DNA of 64,000 nt from CAWGMT01 sp963823675. Lineage in GTDB: Bacteria > Planctomycetota > Planctomycetia > Isosphaerales > Isosphaeraceae. The stretch covers positions 124,001 through 188,000 of the forward strand of contig CAWGMT010000010.1 in the NCBI GenBank assembly GCA_963823675.1, read 5' to 3'. The notes under the pieces are model-generated. The model worked only from the letters and a program-made list of their open reading frames with translations, did no database searches and was not told where the DNA came from. Shown piece by piece: positions 45,965 to 54,126 of the stretch (positions are counted from its first letter, which is position 1; each line of letters opens with the position of its first letter). A program made the translations under genes and the position numbers.

Positions 45965-46537
45965 TTACGCCCTCGTACCGCGCGACGCGATGTAAATCGA
46001 AGCCGCAACGATGATCACAGCGACCCCGGCGGTTTTCTGCAAATTGTCGGCGTACTTGATCGTCAACCAGGTTGTATCGGCAGCATCGCGCAGGGTATTC
46101 AAGGCCGAGAGGCCCTGGGTGGGGAGCAGCCAGACGAGGCCGCCGACCATGGCCCCGATCGCGACGATCGCCATTGCCGGCTTCCAGTGGACCGGCCAGG
46201 TCCGGCTTGATCTCCCTCCGGTGAGCTTGCATTCCACTTCGCGGCAGTGCAAGAGGAGCTTGCCGAGGATCTCGCGATCGGTACGCTCGAACACGCGGAG
46301 GTTGAGCCAGGGCTTGACCGTCTCCTCCAGGCCGACGTAGAAGAGTCGTTCGGGGCCGGCGGCCTCGGCGAGCGACCGGCAGGCGGCGATTAGCTCGTGC
46401 CGCAGGGCTGCATAGGCGCGGGGATCGAGCCGGCGCCGGGCCGGACGATTCTGTGCAAACTGCGCCAGGATCGTTGTCCAGCGACCCCAGCAGTCTCGGA
46501 GGACATCGCGGTCGGTTTTCCGCTTTTCCGCTGTCAT
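45965..46537 (-). CDS. Hypothetical membrane protein in the pilus cluster
   Basis: 190 residues from ATG 46537, with AAGGGG upstream; an ORF extension to 46792 is compositionally unlike coding sequence. A helical, charged N-terminal part (DVLRDCWGRWTTILAQFAQNR; KPWLNLRVFERTDREILGKLL) precedes two transmembrane helices (about 125-145 and 168-185). No family was recognised. It lies between tadC and tadE, so it may be a pilus accessory protein or a TadD substitute, but has no TPR repeats. Confidence 0.65.
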   Translation of the reverse strand: MTAEKRKTDRDVLRDCWGRWTTILAQFAQNRPARRRLDPRAYAALRHELIAACRSLAEAAGPERLFYVGLEETVKPWLNLRVFERTDREILGKLLLHCREVECKLTGGRSSRTWPVHWKPAMAIVAIGAMVGGLVWLLPTQGLSALNTLRDAADTTWLTIKYADNLQKTAGVAVIIVAASIYIASRGTRA

Positions 46538-46649
46538 CGGTCGATCCCCTTGTAGGGAACGATTCCTCGTTGAAGCTCGGAACCATGGAGATTTGATCGA
46601 ATTCTGACGGTGCTCGGAACTGGCTCGACTGCGGGCCATGATCGCTAAC

Positions 46650-47591
46650 CTACTGGTGCATAATTGTGCCGAGTTGCTCCAAGATTTGGAAGACGGCGGG
46701 CCCGAGTATGACGACGAAGATGGAGGGGAAGATGCACAGGAGGGTCGGGAAGAGCACCTTGACGGCCGCCTTCGCGGCCATCTCCTCGGCATGCTGCTGG
46801 CGCTTGGTCCGGAGGGTCTCGGCGTGAATGCGGAGCGACTTCACCAGGCTGGCGCCGAACCGCTCGGCCTGGGTGATGACCGAGGCCATGCTGCGGATCT
46901 CCTCCAGATCGGTACGCACGCCCATCTTCTGGAGCGACTGGCCCGGCGAGCTCCCGAGCTGGACCTCGCGCTCGACGATGGTCAGCTCGCGGGCCAATAG
47001 CGGATGGGCCGTCCTCAGCTCGGCGCCCACCCGCCGCAACGAGGCGGAGAGGCTGAGGCCCCCCTCCAGGCAGATCACAAGCAGGTCGAGGGCGTCGGGC
47101 AACGCCCGGCGCAAGCTGGTCTGCCGTTTGGCCTTGCGGTGGTCGAGCCAAAAGCCCGGCCCGATCATTCCCACGATGCCGCAGCAACCGGCGCCCAGCA
47201 AGGCATATTCCGTCGGTACAAGGCCCAGCCCCCCGAGCGCCAGGCCGGCCAGAGTGGGGGTGACAATGAGGAGCAGCTTCGCCCCGAGGAAGATGGACAG
47301 GGTCTCACGCCCGTAAAGCCCCGCATGGATCAGCCGGGTCCGAAGGACGGTCCGTTCCTCCTCATCGGCAGGCATCAGCGCGGTCCCCAGCCTCGGGAGA
47401 GTCGTCTCGGTGAAGGCGTTGGCCTGCCCCGACCGCGCTGCAGGGTAGCCCGTGCGATCATCCCGCTCTCCCAGGTCCTCCAGCCGAGCGTCGAGGTGAG
47501 TCCGTTTCACGGCGACCAGCGTGTAGATCAGGAGCACGCCGCTGCTCGCCATCACGAATACGATCAAACTGAGAATGCCTTCACTGGTCAT
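46650..47591 (-). CDS. tadC: TadC inner-membrane platform protein
   Basis: About 313 residues. The T2SSF domain (about 165-285) has ALPDALDLLVICLEGGLSLS and the C-terminal membrane helices (VLFPTLLCIFPSIFVVILGP). It forms the membrane platform with TadB. The start is ATG 47591; GTG 47645, three bases after the tadB stop, is an alternative that adds a basic N-terminus. Intact frame. Confidence 0.9.
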   Translation of the reverse strand: MTSEGILSLIVFVMASSGVLLIYTLVAVKRTHLDARLEDLGERDDRTGYPAARSGQANAFTETTLPRLGTALMPADEEERTVLRTRLIHAGLYGRETLSIFLGAKLLLIVTPTLAGLALGGLGLVPTEYALLGAGCCGIVGMIGPGFWLDHRKAKRQTSLRRALPDALDLLVICLEGGLSLSASLRRVGAELRTAHPLLARELTIVEREVQLGSSPGQSLQKMGVRTDLEEIRSMASVITQAERFGASLVKSLRIHAETLRTKRQQHAEEMAAKAAVKVLFPTLLCIFPSIFVVILGPAVFQILEQLGTIMHQ

Positions 47592-47648
47592 GGATCGATC
47601 TCGCGGAGAGGAATGGGTCCGTCGCGTCGATTTTCGGGCGGGCACCTT

Positions 47649-48617
47649 CTAGAAGTCGAAATTGACGATCTTTCGGATCCACAATGCCCCGAGCAACTCG
47701 AACGTGAGCGTGGTCACGATCAGGCTCGGGTGCTCGAGCAGCTTGCCCTCGTAGTCGGGGAGCAGAACGAGAAAGCCGAAGAACATGACGACGGGTAACG
47801 CCAGCAGGATCATCGCCTGCATCCGGCCTTCGGCGGTCAGGGTCTTGATCTGGCCCCGCGTGCGGTAGCGCTGGCGGATGACGTGCGCGAGCTTGTCGAG
47901 CATCTCGGCCAAGCTGCCGCCGGTTTGCTGCTGCACGATGACGGCCGTGACGAAGATCTTGACCTCGAGCAGGCCGGTGCGGCGGGCCAGGTCGCGCATG
48001 GCGACCTCGGGAGAGAGGCCGAGGTTTTGCTGCTCGTAGCAGTAGGATAACTCACCGGCGATCGGTTGCGCGAACTCGTCGGCGACCGCCTGGAGGGCCT
48101 GGGACAAGGTTTGACCGGCCCGCACGATCCGGCTCATCAGGTCGAAGGTGTCGGGCAGTTGCGACAAGAGCTTCTCGAGGCGAACCGTTCGCTTGTACTT
48201 GACGTATGCCAAGCGGTGCAAGGGCGCCAGCCAAGGCCGCCACAACGGCCACCAGCACGCTTTGCCGCAAGAGGCCGCCCAAGAGGCCGCAGCCGACTCC
48301 GACCGCTGCCGAGACGGTCACGAGCTTCTCGATGGTCAGGTTCAGTCCCGACTGTTCGACGATCACCTCGCAGCCTTCCACGCATGTCCAGCGCTGGCTC
48401 CAGTTCCTCAGTCCCGTCGAGCACGAGCCGGTTGGCGTCCTTGAAGACGAGCGCCTACGCGCCCGCTCGCGCTGTGCCTTGCGGAACTCCTCGTCGATCC
48501 GCTCCTTGACCCGCGACCGGTCGCGAAGGTACAGGTCGGAGATCGATCGAGTAGATCGCCGCGACCGCTGCGATCACGGCGCCGAACGTCAGGATGGGCA
48601 GCAGCAGTGGGATCCAT
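47649..48617 (-). CDS. tadB: TadB inner-membrane platform protein (frameshifts in the N-terminal third)
   Basis: The start at ATG 48617 is placed three bases after the tadA stop. The frame breaks almost at once: WIPLLLPILTFGAVIAAVAAIY lies in the next frame, then VEQSGLNLTIEKLVTVSAAV in another, then the intact T2SSF domain (LSQLPDTFDLMSRIVRAGQTLSQALQAV) to the stop at 47649. The C-terminal helices are RMQAMILLALPVVMFFGFLV and LTFELLGALWI. It partners TadC under the TadA ATPase. Three shifts within 500 bases point to indel errors in this GC-rich stretch. Confidence 0.82.
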
Positions 48618-48620
48618 GGT

Positions 48621-49979
48621 TTAGTCCGTTGTTCGTTGTCCGCGTTTCAGACAATGAGTACTGCGCCGCTCGAACATGGACACCGGCAGCCCGGCGCCGG
48701 AGATCTCGAGCCGCTCGAGGCATTGGGGCCGGATGCCGGAGGCGAAGAAGTGGCCCTGGGCCATCCGGTCGTCGTCGACGCCGGTCTGCCGGAAGCCGAA
48801 GATGTCTTGCATGCTGATGACGTCGCCTTCCATGCCCGTGATCTCGGAGATCTTGACGATCTTGCGGACGCCGCCCGGCAGGCGTGCCACCTGGACGACG
48901 AGCTGGATCGCCGAGGCGATCTGGCGGCGGATGATCCAGATCGGCAGGTCGAAGCCGGCCATGCCGATCATCATCTCGAGGCGGCTGATCGCGTCGCGGG
49001 TGTCGTTGGCGTGGATGGTGGTCATGCTGCCGTCATGGCCGGTGTTCATGGCCTGGAGCATGTCGAGGGCCTCGGGCCCGCGGCACTCGCCGACGATGAT
49101 CCGATCGGGCCGCATTCGCAGCGCGTTGCGGACCAGGTCGCGGGTGGTCGACCTCGCCCTCGCCCTCGATGTTGGGCGGCCGGGTCTCCATCCGGACGAC
49201 GTGCGGCTGCTGGAGCCGCAGCTCGGCGGCGTCTTCGATCGTCGCCACCCGCTCGTCGGTCGGGATGAAGGCCGACAGGGCATTGAGCAGCGTCGTCTTG
49301 CCGCTGCCGGTCCCGCCCGAGATGATGATGTTGATCCGCGCCTTGACGCAGGCCGAGAGGAAATCGATCATCTCCTTGGTGACCGCCTTGTTGCTCCATC
49401 AGGTCATCGATCAGGAGCGGCCTGGCCCCGAACCGGCGGATCGACAGCAGGGCGCCGTCCAGGGCCAGGGGCGGGATGATCGCGTTGACGCGGCTGCCGT
49501 CGGGGAGCCGGGCGTCGACCATCGGACAGGTCTCGTCCACCCGCCGCCCGATCCGCCCCACGATCCGCTGGATGATCTGGACCAGGTGCTTGTCGTCGTT
49601 GAACGCAATATTGACCTGCTCCAGCCGCCCATTGCGCTCGACGTAGACGATCTTGGGCCCGTTGACCAGGATGTCGGTGATCGTCGGGTCGCGCATCAGG
49701 GGCTCGAGCGGGCCCGAGGCCGAACGTCTCGTCGATCACCTCGCTGACCAGCCGTTCCCGCTCGCTCAGGTTGAGCAGGTCCGAGCCGTGGCGGATCAGC
49801 TCCTCCGCTGCGTGGCGGACCTCGACCCGCAGCTCGTCCTCGTTCATCGCGCCGATCACCGAGAGGTCCATCCCGGTGATCAACTGCTGGTGCAACTGCC
49901 GCTTGATCGTGAGGAAACGATCCTCGTTCAGGCGCGCGAGGCCAGCCTGCCCGCTCCGATCGCCTTGCATGCGACTCAT
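48621..49979 (-). CDS. tadA: TadA/CpaF pilus assembly ATPase (three frameshifts)
   Basis: A collinear CpaF/TadA protein of about 450 residues is spread over four frame segments: N-terminal helices (FLTIKRQLHQQLITGMDLSV), then DPTITDILVNGPKIVYVERN, then MIDFLSACVKARINIIISGG with Walker A GGTGSGKTT, then PDRIIVGECRGPEALDMLQA and the His box MTTIHAND. Breaks lie near 49720, 49395 and 49150. At 49150, one extra base in GAGGTCGACCACCCGCGAC would account for the shift. All catalytic motifs survive, so assembly error is more likely than decay. The enzyme powers Flp pilus extension. Confidence 0.85.
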
Positions 49980-49999
49980 CGTGCGTTATACCCCCGCGG

Positions 50000-51133
50000 T
50001 CAATGGTTGTTCTGGTGAGGGCGGCCGTTGACCTCGGTGGCCAGCTTGGCGACGCTCCGCGAGACGGCTGCGCGAGGCGACTCGAGGACGACCGGCACTC
50101 CATTATTGTTGGCGCGGTTGACCGACTTGGGGTCGTCGGGCACGTAATGGAAGATCTTCAGGCCCAGGGCCTCTTCGGCCTTGGAGCAGGCGATCTCCTT
50201 GGGCTGACCGTAGCGGTTGACGACCAGGCGGATGCGGTCGTTTGCGACTGCCCAGCCGCTCGAGATGCTCGAGGGCGCGGCGGGCATTGCGCAGCGAGGC
50301 GAAGTCGAGCCGGAGCACCAAGAGGACGACGTCGGCCTCGCGAAGTACCTCGACTTGCTCGGGGCGAAACGAATGGTCGAGGTCGACCAGGACGTACGGG
50401 AACGACGACTTGGCGAGTGCGAGCGCCTGATGCACCCCCTCGGGGGTGACCTGAACAATGTCATCGTAATGCCGGGGTGCGCCAGGAGGTACACCCCGCT
50501 GGCGTGCCGCGTCAGCGAGCGCTCGAAGAACGCGCGGTCCATCCGCGCGATGTTATGACAGAGGTCGGCCAGCGTGTAGGTCGGCTTGAGGTCCAGCAGG
50601 GCGGCCAGGTCGCCGGTCTCGAGCTTGAGGTCCAAAAGGGCAGCGGTCTCGTGCTGCTTGGCCAGAACGGCGGCCAGGTTGACGGCCAGCGTGCTGGAAC
50701 CGCTGCCGCCGCTGGGTGCCAGCACCGCGATCACCCTGCCCGCCAGCGCCTGGCGCGCCAGGGTGGCACGCCAGCGGCCCAGGGCAGCCATAAGCTCGGT
50801 CTCGAGATCGGCCTCGTCGAGATAGTCGTGGACGGCGCCCCGCAGTGCCCGCAGCACCATCTTGGAGTCGGCGGCCGGCCCGATGGCCAGCACCCGTTCG
50901 CCGTTCGTTCGAGGCAGCTTTTCCAGCCAGTCGAGCACCTCGAGCGCGCTCTCCTGGTCTTCCGGCAGCCCGACCACGATCAGGTCGGCCGACGACCGGT
51001 CCAGAAAATTGGGTGCCTGCGCGACGCGTACGACGTTCGTCGCGGGACAGTCGAGCCCCTCACGGGACAAGACCCTCCTGACCACCGCGCCCTGATTTTC
51101 GTCGTTTGTCGCTAGTAAGACTGTCGTTCGCAT
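50000..51133 (-). CDS. cpaE: CpaE/TadZ-like receiver-ATPase (compensated frameshift pair)
   Basis: The 377-residue ORF has an N-terminal receiver-like domain (TVLLATNDENQGAVVRRVLS; DLIVVGLPEDQESALEVLDW) and a MinD/ParA-like ATPase domain. The deviant Walker motif PSGGSGSST lacks the signature lysine. The internal stretch 50250-50460 reads as Ser/Arg-rich nonsense in this frame. The neighbouring frame there gives the expected HQALALAKSSFPYVLVDLDH and VLREADVVLLVLRLDFASLR, so two compensating indels are present. It localises the Tad machinery. It overlaps the cpaB gene by 22 bases. Confidence 0.85.
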   Translation of the reverse strand: MRTTVLLATNDENQGAVVRRVLSREGLDCPATNVVRVAQAPNFLDRSSADLIVVGLPEDQESALEVLDWLEKLPRTNGERVLAIGPAADSKMVLRALRGAVHDYLDEADLETELMAALGRWRATLARQALAGRVIAVLAPSGGSGSSTLAVNLAAVLAKQHETAALLDLKLETGDLAALLDLKPTYTLADLCHNIARMDRAFFERSLTRHASGVYLLAHPGITMTLFRSPPRGCIRRSHSPSRRSRTSWSTSTIRFAPSKSRYFARPTSSSWCSGSTSPRCAMPAAPSSISSGWAVANDRIRLVVNRYGQPKEIACSKAEEALGLKIFHYVPDDPKSVNRANNNGVPVVLESPRAAVSRSVAKLATEVNGRPHQNNH

Positions 51134-52081
51134 GCAGCACTCGAGCGAGACGCCCGGCTTTCTGGGTTCTGGATACTCACCCGGGAGTCGCCGTTGGGCG
51201 TAAGAATCACCCTGGACTCGTTGCTCCCGCGGATCGTTCGGATCGTCTTCCTCGGCCTTTCTTCGGCCGGGGCGGGCGTTGCGGCCGGCCGCGCCTTGGC
51301 CATGGCATCTCCCATCGCCTTGATCAGGTCCTTGGCCCGTTCGTCCCAGGGCCTGGCCGGGGGCTCCGAGAGGAATTGAATATCATTCACGGTCGTCGGC
51401 CGGACTTTCGCCGCCGCCTGGTCCTTGGGGTTGCGGAGCGTCAGATGCAACGTCCCCTTGTTCTGGCCCAACGAGAGCTTGGCCGCCTGGTCGGGATATA
51501 CGAGCAGGGTAACGGAGCGGAGATTATTCGCGTCGACCTTGTTGTCGGCCGGCGCCTCGACTTTCTGGTCCACGGCCAGGATCTCCACGTTCTGGAGCAG
51601 GGTCGTCGTGCTGCCGCCGCCGGTCGAATCGTTGCTGCTGTTGGTATTGATGGTCAGCAGGACGTCCACCTTGTTGCCGGGCAGGATGAAGCCCGCCACG
51701 CCCGACGCCACGGTGGTGGTGATCGTGAACGCCCGCATCCCCTCGGCGATAAAGGGGGCCAGCCCGCGCTGGCCCTTGGGGCTGAGCTTACTTTCCAGCA
51801 CCGGCTCGCCGACCACCATCGTGGCGTAGGCCGATCGGTCCTGGGCTTCTTCTTTCTTGATGATTCCTCCGGTCGGAACCAGGTCCTTGGGAAATTCTTT
51901 GGTCTTGATCAGGTCGGGAGTGATGAGCACGCCGCGGGGGATGGTCATCGCCGCCACGACAACCGGGACCATCTCGGATTGCGGCGTGGCGCCTCGCGCC
52001 GACGTATTGCCGCACGAGAAAGGCAGCCGCGCCGCCGAAGACCACGGCCAGCATAACTGCGATGATCGATTGGGGTTTCAC
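51112..52081 (-). CDS. cpaB: CpaB/RcpC pilus assembly protein (one frameshift)
   Basis: Starts at GTG 52081, overlapping the cpaA stop (GTGA). An N-terminal helix (SIIAVMLAVVFGGAAAFLV) is followed by a SAF-like domain (VVVAAMTIPRGVLITPDLI) and the RcpC/CpaB core (GMRAFTITTTVASGVAGFIL; LQNVEILAVDQKV). The frame shifts near 52005, between RQYVGAR and MVPVVVAAM. About 320 residues. It is a periplasmic partner normally working with the outer-membrane secretin. Confidence 0.87.
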
Positions 52082-52734
52082 GGCTCACCTCGGTCAGGGG
52101 AATGAGGAAGGATCGATCCCGGCGACTTGGCGCCGGTTGCCTGCGATTGGGAACTGGACGGAGAAGTGCCGAACAGCGCGGGGGACTGGCTGCGCAGCCA
52201 GAGTACGGTCGCGATCAGCCCGAGCGCGATCATGGCCGAGAAGGGGATCAAGCGGCGGCGGCGGTCGGACCGCTTTACCTCGGCCTCCACCCGGTCCTCC
52301 GACCCCAGGTGCCGGCTCAGACAGGCCAGCCGGAGCCAGAGTATTTGGATGTTCACCAGGGTCTCCTGTAGCGAGGAGGCGGTCACCAGGAGAATCGCAG
52401 CGTAGACCCCGGCGGCGATGCACCCGGCCATCAGGACATAGAGGGTCAGCGGCAGGCCGAGCCAGGCCCCCAGCGCCGTGACGAACTTGACGTCGCCGGC
52501 CCCCATGCCCCCCATCGTATAGAGAAGGATCATCAGGGCGAAGCCGGCGAGCGCGCCGAAGAGGCTCCCCGACAGCCCGGCCGCCCCCCCGTGGATCGCA
52601 TGGTAGATCAGCCCGCCAGCCAGCAGGGGGAACGTCAAAAGGTTATAGACCTTGAATTTCCAGACGTCCGTCACGGCCGCGACGAGCGCGGCCACCAAGA
52701 CCAGGGCGATCGGCAGCGGGTTAAGTTCTAGCAC
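52078..52734 (-). CDS. cpaA: Prepilin peptidase (CpaA/TadV, type A24)
   Basis: 218 residues with six or so membrane helices. The two catalytic aspartates fit AAVTDVWKFKVYN and MGAGDVKF (GxGD). It cleaves the leader of Flp pilins and TadE/G proteins. A C-terminal soluble extension (about 150-218, RVEAEVKRSDRRRRL...) with an additional helix is unusual for the short TadV type. Intact. Its stop overlaps the cpaB start. Confidence 0.9.
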   Translation of the reverse strand: MLELNPLPIALVLVAALVAAVTDVWKFKVYNLLTFPLLAGGLIYHAIHGGAAGLSGSLFGALAGFALMILLYTMGGMGAGDVKFVTALGAWLGLPLTLYVLMAGCIAAGVYAAILLVTASSLQETLVNIQILWLRLACLSRHLGSEDRVEAEVKRSDRRRRLIPFSAMIALGLIATVLWLRSQSPALFGTSPSSSQSQATGAKSPGSILPHSPDRGEP

Positions 52735-52752
52735 GAGACTTATCCTCGAAAG

Positions 52753-53020
52753 TCATTCCCTCGGATCGTGTCGAGACGGGCTCTGGAGAGCGATCACGGC
52801 GCGTGATCCAAAGCGGGCCACTCCGACAGAACCAAGGCGAACAGCCGCGAACGTCCTCGGCTTCGAGTCGCCATTGTAGAGCGCGGAGACGTTCTTGCAC
52901 AGGGTGACCCGCACCAAGAGCGACGACCGGGATCAGCGCCATCTGAAGGCCGTACCGAACCGTCGTCGCGGCATGTTCCCTCTCGACGAACTGATTCGCG
53001 GAAATGATGAACTTGATCAC
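52753..53020 (-). pseudogene. Third, degenerate Flp-type pilin gene
   Basis: The N-terminus IKFIISANQFVEREHAATTV corresponds to SKFIVSAQKFVNSEEAPTMV of the adjacent pilin, and RYGLQMALIPVVAL to the EYGLLVALIALVVA helix. The key Glu-Tyr is changed to Arg-Tyr. The frame then shifts near 52910, and TLCKNVSALYNGDS matches the NVSTLFNT tail; the last frame ends at TGA 52753. It lies 18 bases upstream of cpaA. Either a decayed paralogue or a divergent minor pilin with one sequence error. Confidence 0.6.
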
Positions 53021-53084
53021 GAAATCTAACCACGGCGAAAGATCCGACCAACGGGCTCGGTCCGCTCTCCGTCAGAAAGTGCGA

Positions 53085-53115
53085 TCCTCTCCCCTGATCA
53101 ATTCAGGGGAGAGGA
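53085..53115 (-). terminator. Hairpin downstream of second flp gene
   Basis: A perfect 13-base stem, TCCTCTCCCCTGA / TCAGGGGAGAGGA, with a five-base loop lies 43 bases past the pilin stop. No run of T follows, so it could be a processing or stability structure that limits read-through to the rest of the operon. Confidence 0.6.
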
Positions 53116-53157
53116 CCGGCGACGATGCTGACCCCAGGGCTGGAGTTCGATCCGAAC

Positions 53158-53328
53158 TCAGACCGAGGTGGCGGTGGTGTTGAAGAGCGTGGAGACGTTC
53201 TGGCCCAGGATTACCGCCGCAACCGCGACGACGAGCGCGATCAGCGCGACCAAGAGGCCGTACTCGACCATGGTCGGAGCCTCTTCACTGTTGACGAACT
53301 TCTGGGCGGATACAATGAATTTGCTCAT
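53158..53328 (-). CDS. flp: Flp-type pilin, copy 2
   Basis: 56 residues from ATG 53328, with AGGAG ten bases upstream. The leader ends at SEEA, followed by PTMVEYGLLVALIALVVA, the Flp signature with Glu-Tyr, and the C-terminal tail QNVSTLFNTTATSV. It is a major pilin subunit processed by the A24 peptidase. It is nearly identical to copy 1, a tandem duplication. Confidence 0.92.
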   Translation of the reverse strand: MSKFIVSAQKFVNSEEAPTMVEYGLLVALIALVVAVAAVILGQNVSTLFNTTATSV

Positions 53329-53481
53329 GGAAACCAACTCCTGGAAGGTTCTGAATCGAGACGGTCAGGAGCGCGAGCGGCAATCCAAATCGCGTCCGCG
53401 GCGGCCACGATCAATCAACAGCTCTAGATAAGTAGACACCGGGGGATACAACGGCCGCGGGCCTTCCCCAGAAAGGCGCGA

Positions 53482-53513
53482 TCCCCTTCCCTGCTTGAAT
53501 GAGGAAAGAGGAC
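53482..53513 (-). terminator. Hairpin downstream of first flp gene
   Basis: An imperfect 11-base stem (TCCCCTTCCCT / AGGAAAGAGGA, two mismatches) lies 43 bases past the copy 1 stop, at the same distance as the perfect hairpin after copy 2. The shared layout suggests that the pilin and hairpin were duplicated together. Confidence 0.5.
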
Positions 53514-53555
53514 CGGCGCCACTGCCGACCCCGGGGTTTGAGGTAGCGTCCCAAC

Positions 53556-53726
53556 TCACACGGAGGTGGCGGCGGTGTTGAAGAGCGTGGAGATGTTCTT
53601 ACCCAGCGTGACCGCAGCAATGGCCACGACGAGCGCGATCAGCGCGACCAAGAGGCCGTACTCGACCATGGTCGGGGCGTCTTCACTCTTGATGAACTTC
53701 TTGGCGGAGGCGACGAAATTGCGCAT
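53556..53726 (-). CDS. flp: Flp-type pilin, copy 1
   Basis: 56 residues from ATG 53726, with AGGAG nine bases upstream. RNFVASAKKFIKSEDA is the leader, then PTMVEYGLLVALIALVVAIA. The tail KNISTLFNTAATSV matches copy 2. It is the first gene of the pilus cluster, so it is probably the most strongly expressed one. Confidence 0.92.
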   Translation of the reverse strand: MRNFVASAKKFIKSEDAPTMVEYGLLVALIALVVAIAAVTLGKNISTLFNTAATSV

Positions 53727-54126
53727 GGATACTAACTCCTGTGCAGGGTGAAACGAAGTTGGAATCTCAGGACATCGACACGCCTCAACGTCGTTGGTCA
53801 CTCCGTCGCGACTCCGGCTTCTCCGCCGTTCGTCTTGTCCTGTCCGCCCCTGATTATAAGCACTCGGCGCACCAGAACGCGCTGCAAGGGCCACAAAAAA
53901 CGCCTTTCTCTCGAAACCGGGCCAGGGAGACCGATCTAACTGGATGGTGCGTAAGGCCATGTGGTCCTCGATGATGTTGATTACAAAAAGGAACATTCCT
54001 CTCCGATGCTCTAATGACGAGCTAAACTTGGGCTGTGAGTGTCAACGATCGTTGACAGTCCGGTGTAATTCATGTACGCGTCTGTCATTGTCTGTTGACA
54101 ATCAAGGAATCAGGTACGGTTGAAGC
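53727..54126. other. Divergent intergenic region, pilus cluster / membrane synthase gene
   Basis: About 400 bases, AT-richer than the surroundings. It contains no convincing gene. Two operator-like inverted repeats lie in the half nearer 54127. Promoters for the flp operon and for the gene at 54127 should be here. Confidence 0.45.
54040..54057. promoter_or_regulatory. Perfect 18-base palindrome, operator candidate
   Basis: TGTCAACGATCGTTGACA is a perfect palindrome. Thirty bases downstream a second, shorter inverted repeat TTGTC-tgtt-GACAA (54088-54101) shares the GTTGACA half. The pair, 26-87 bases before the ATG at 54127, would suit a dimeric repressor acting on that gene or on the divergent pilus promoter. 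Confidence 0.5.
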
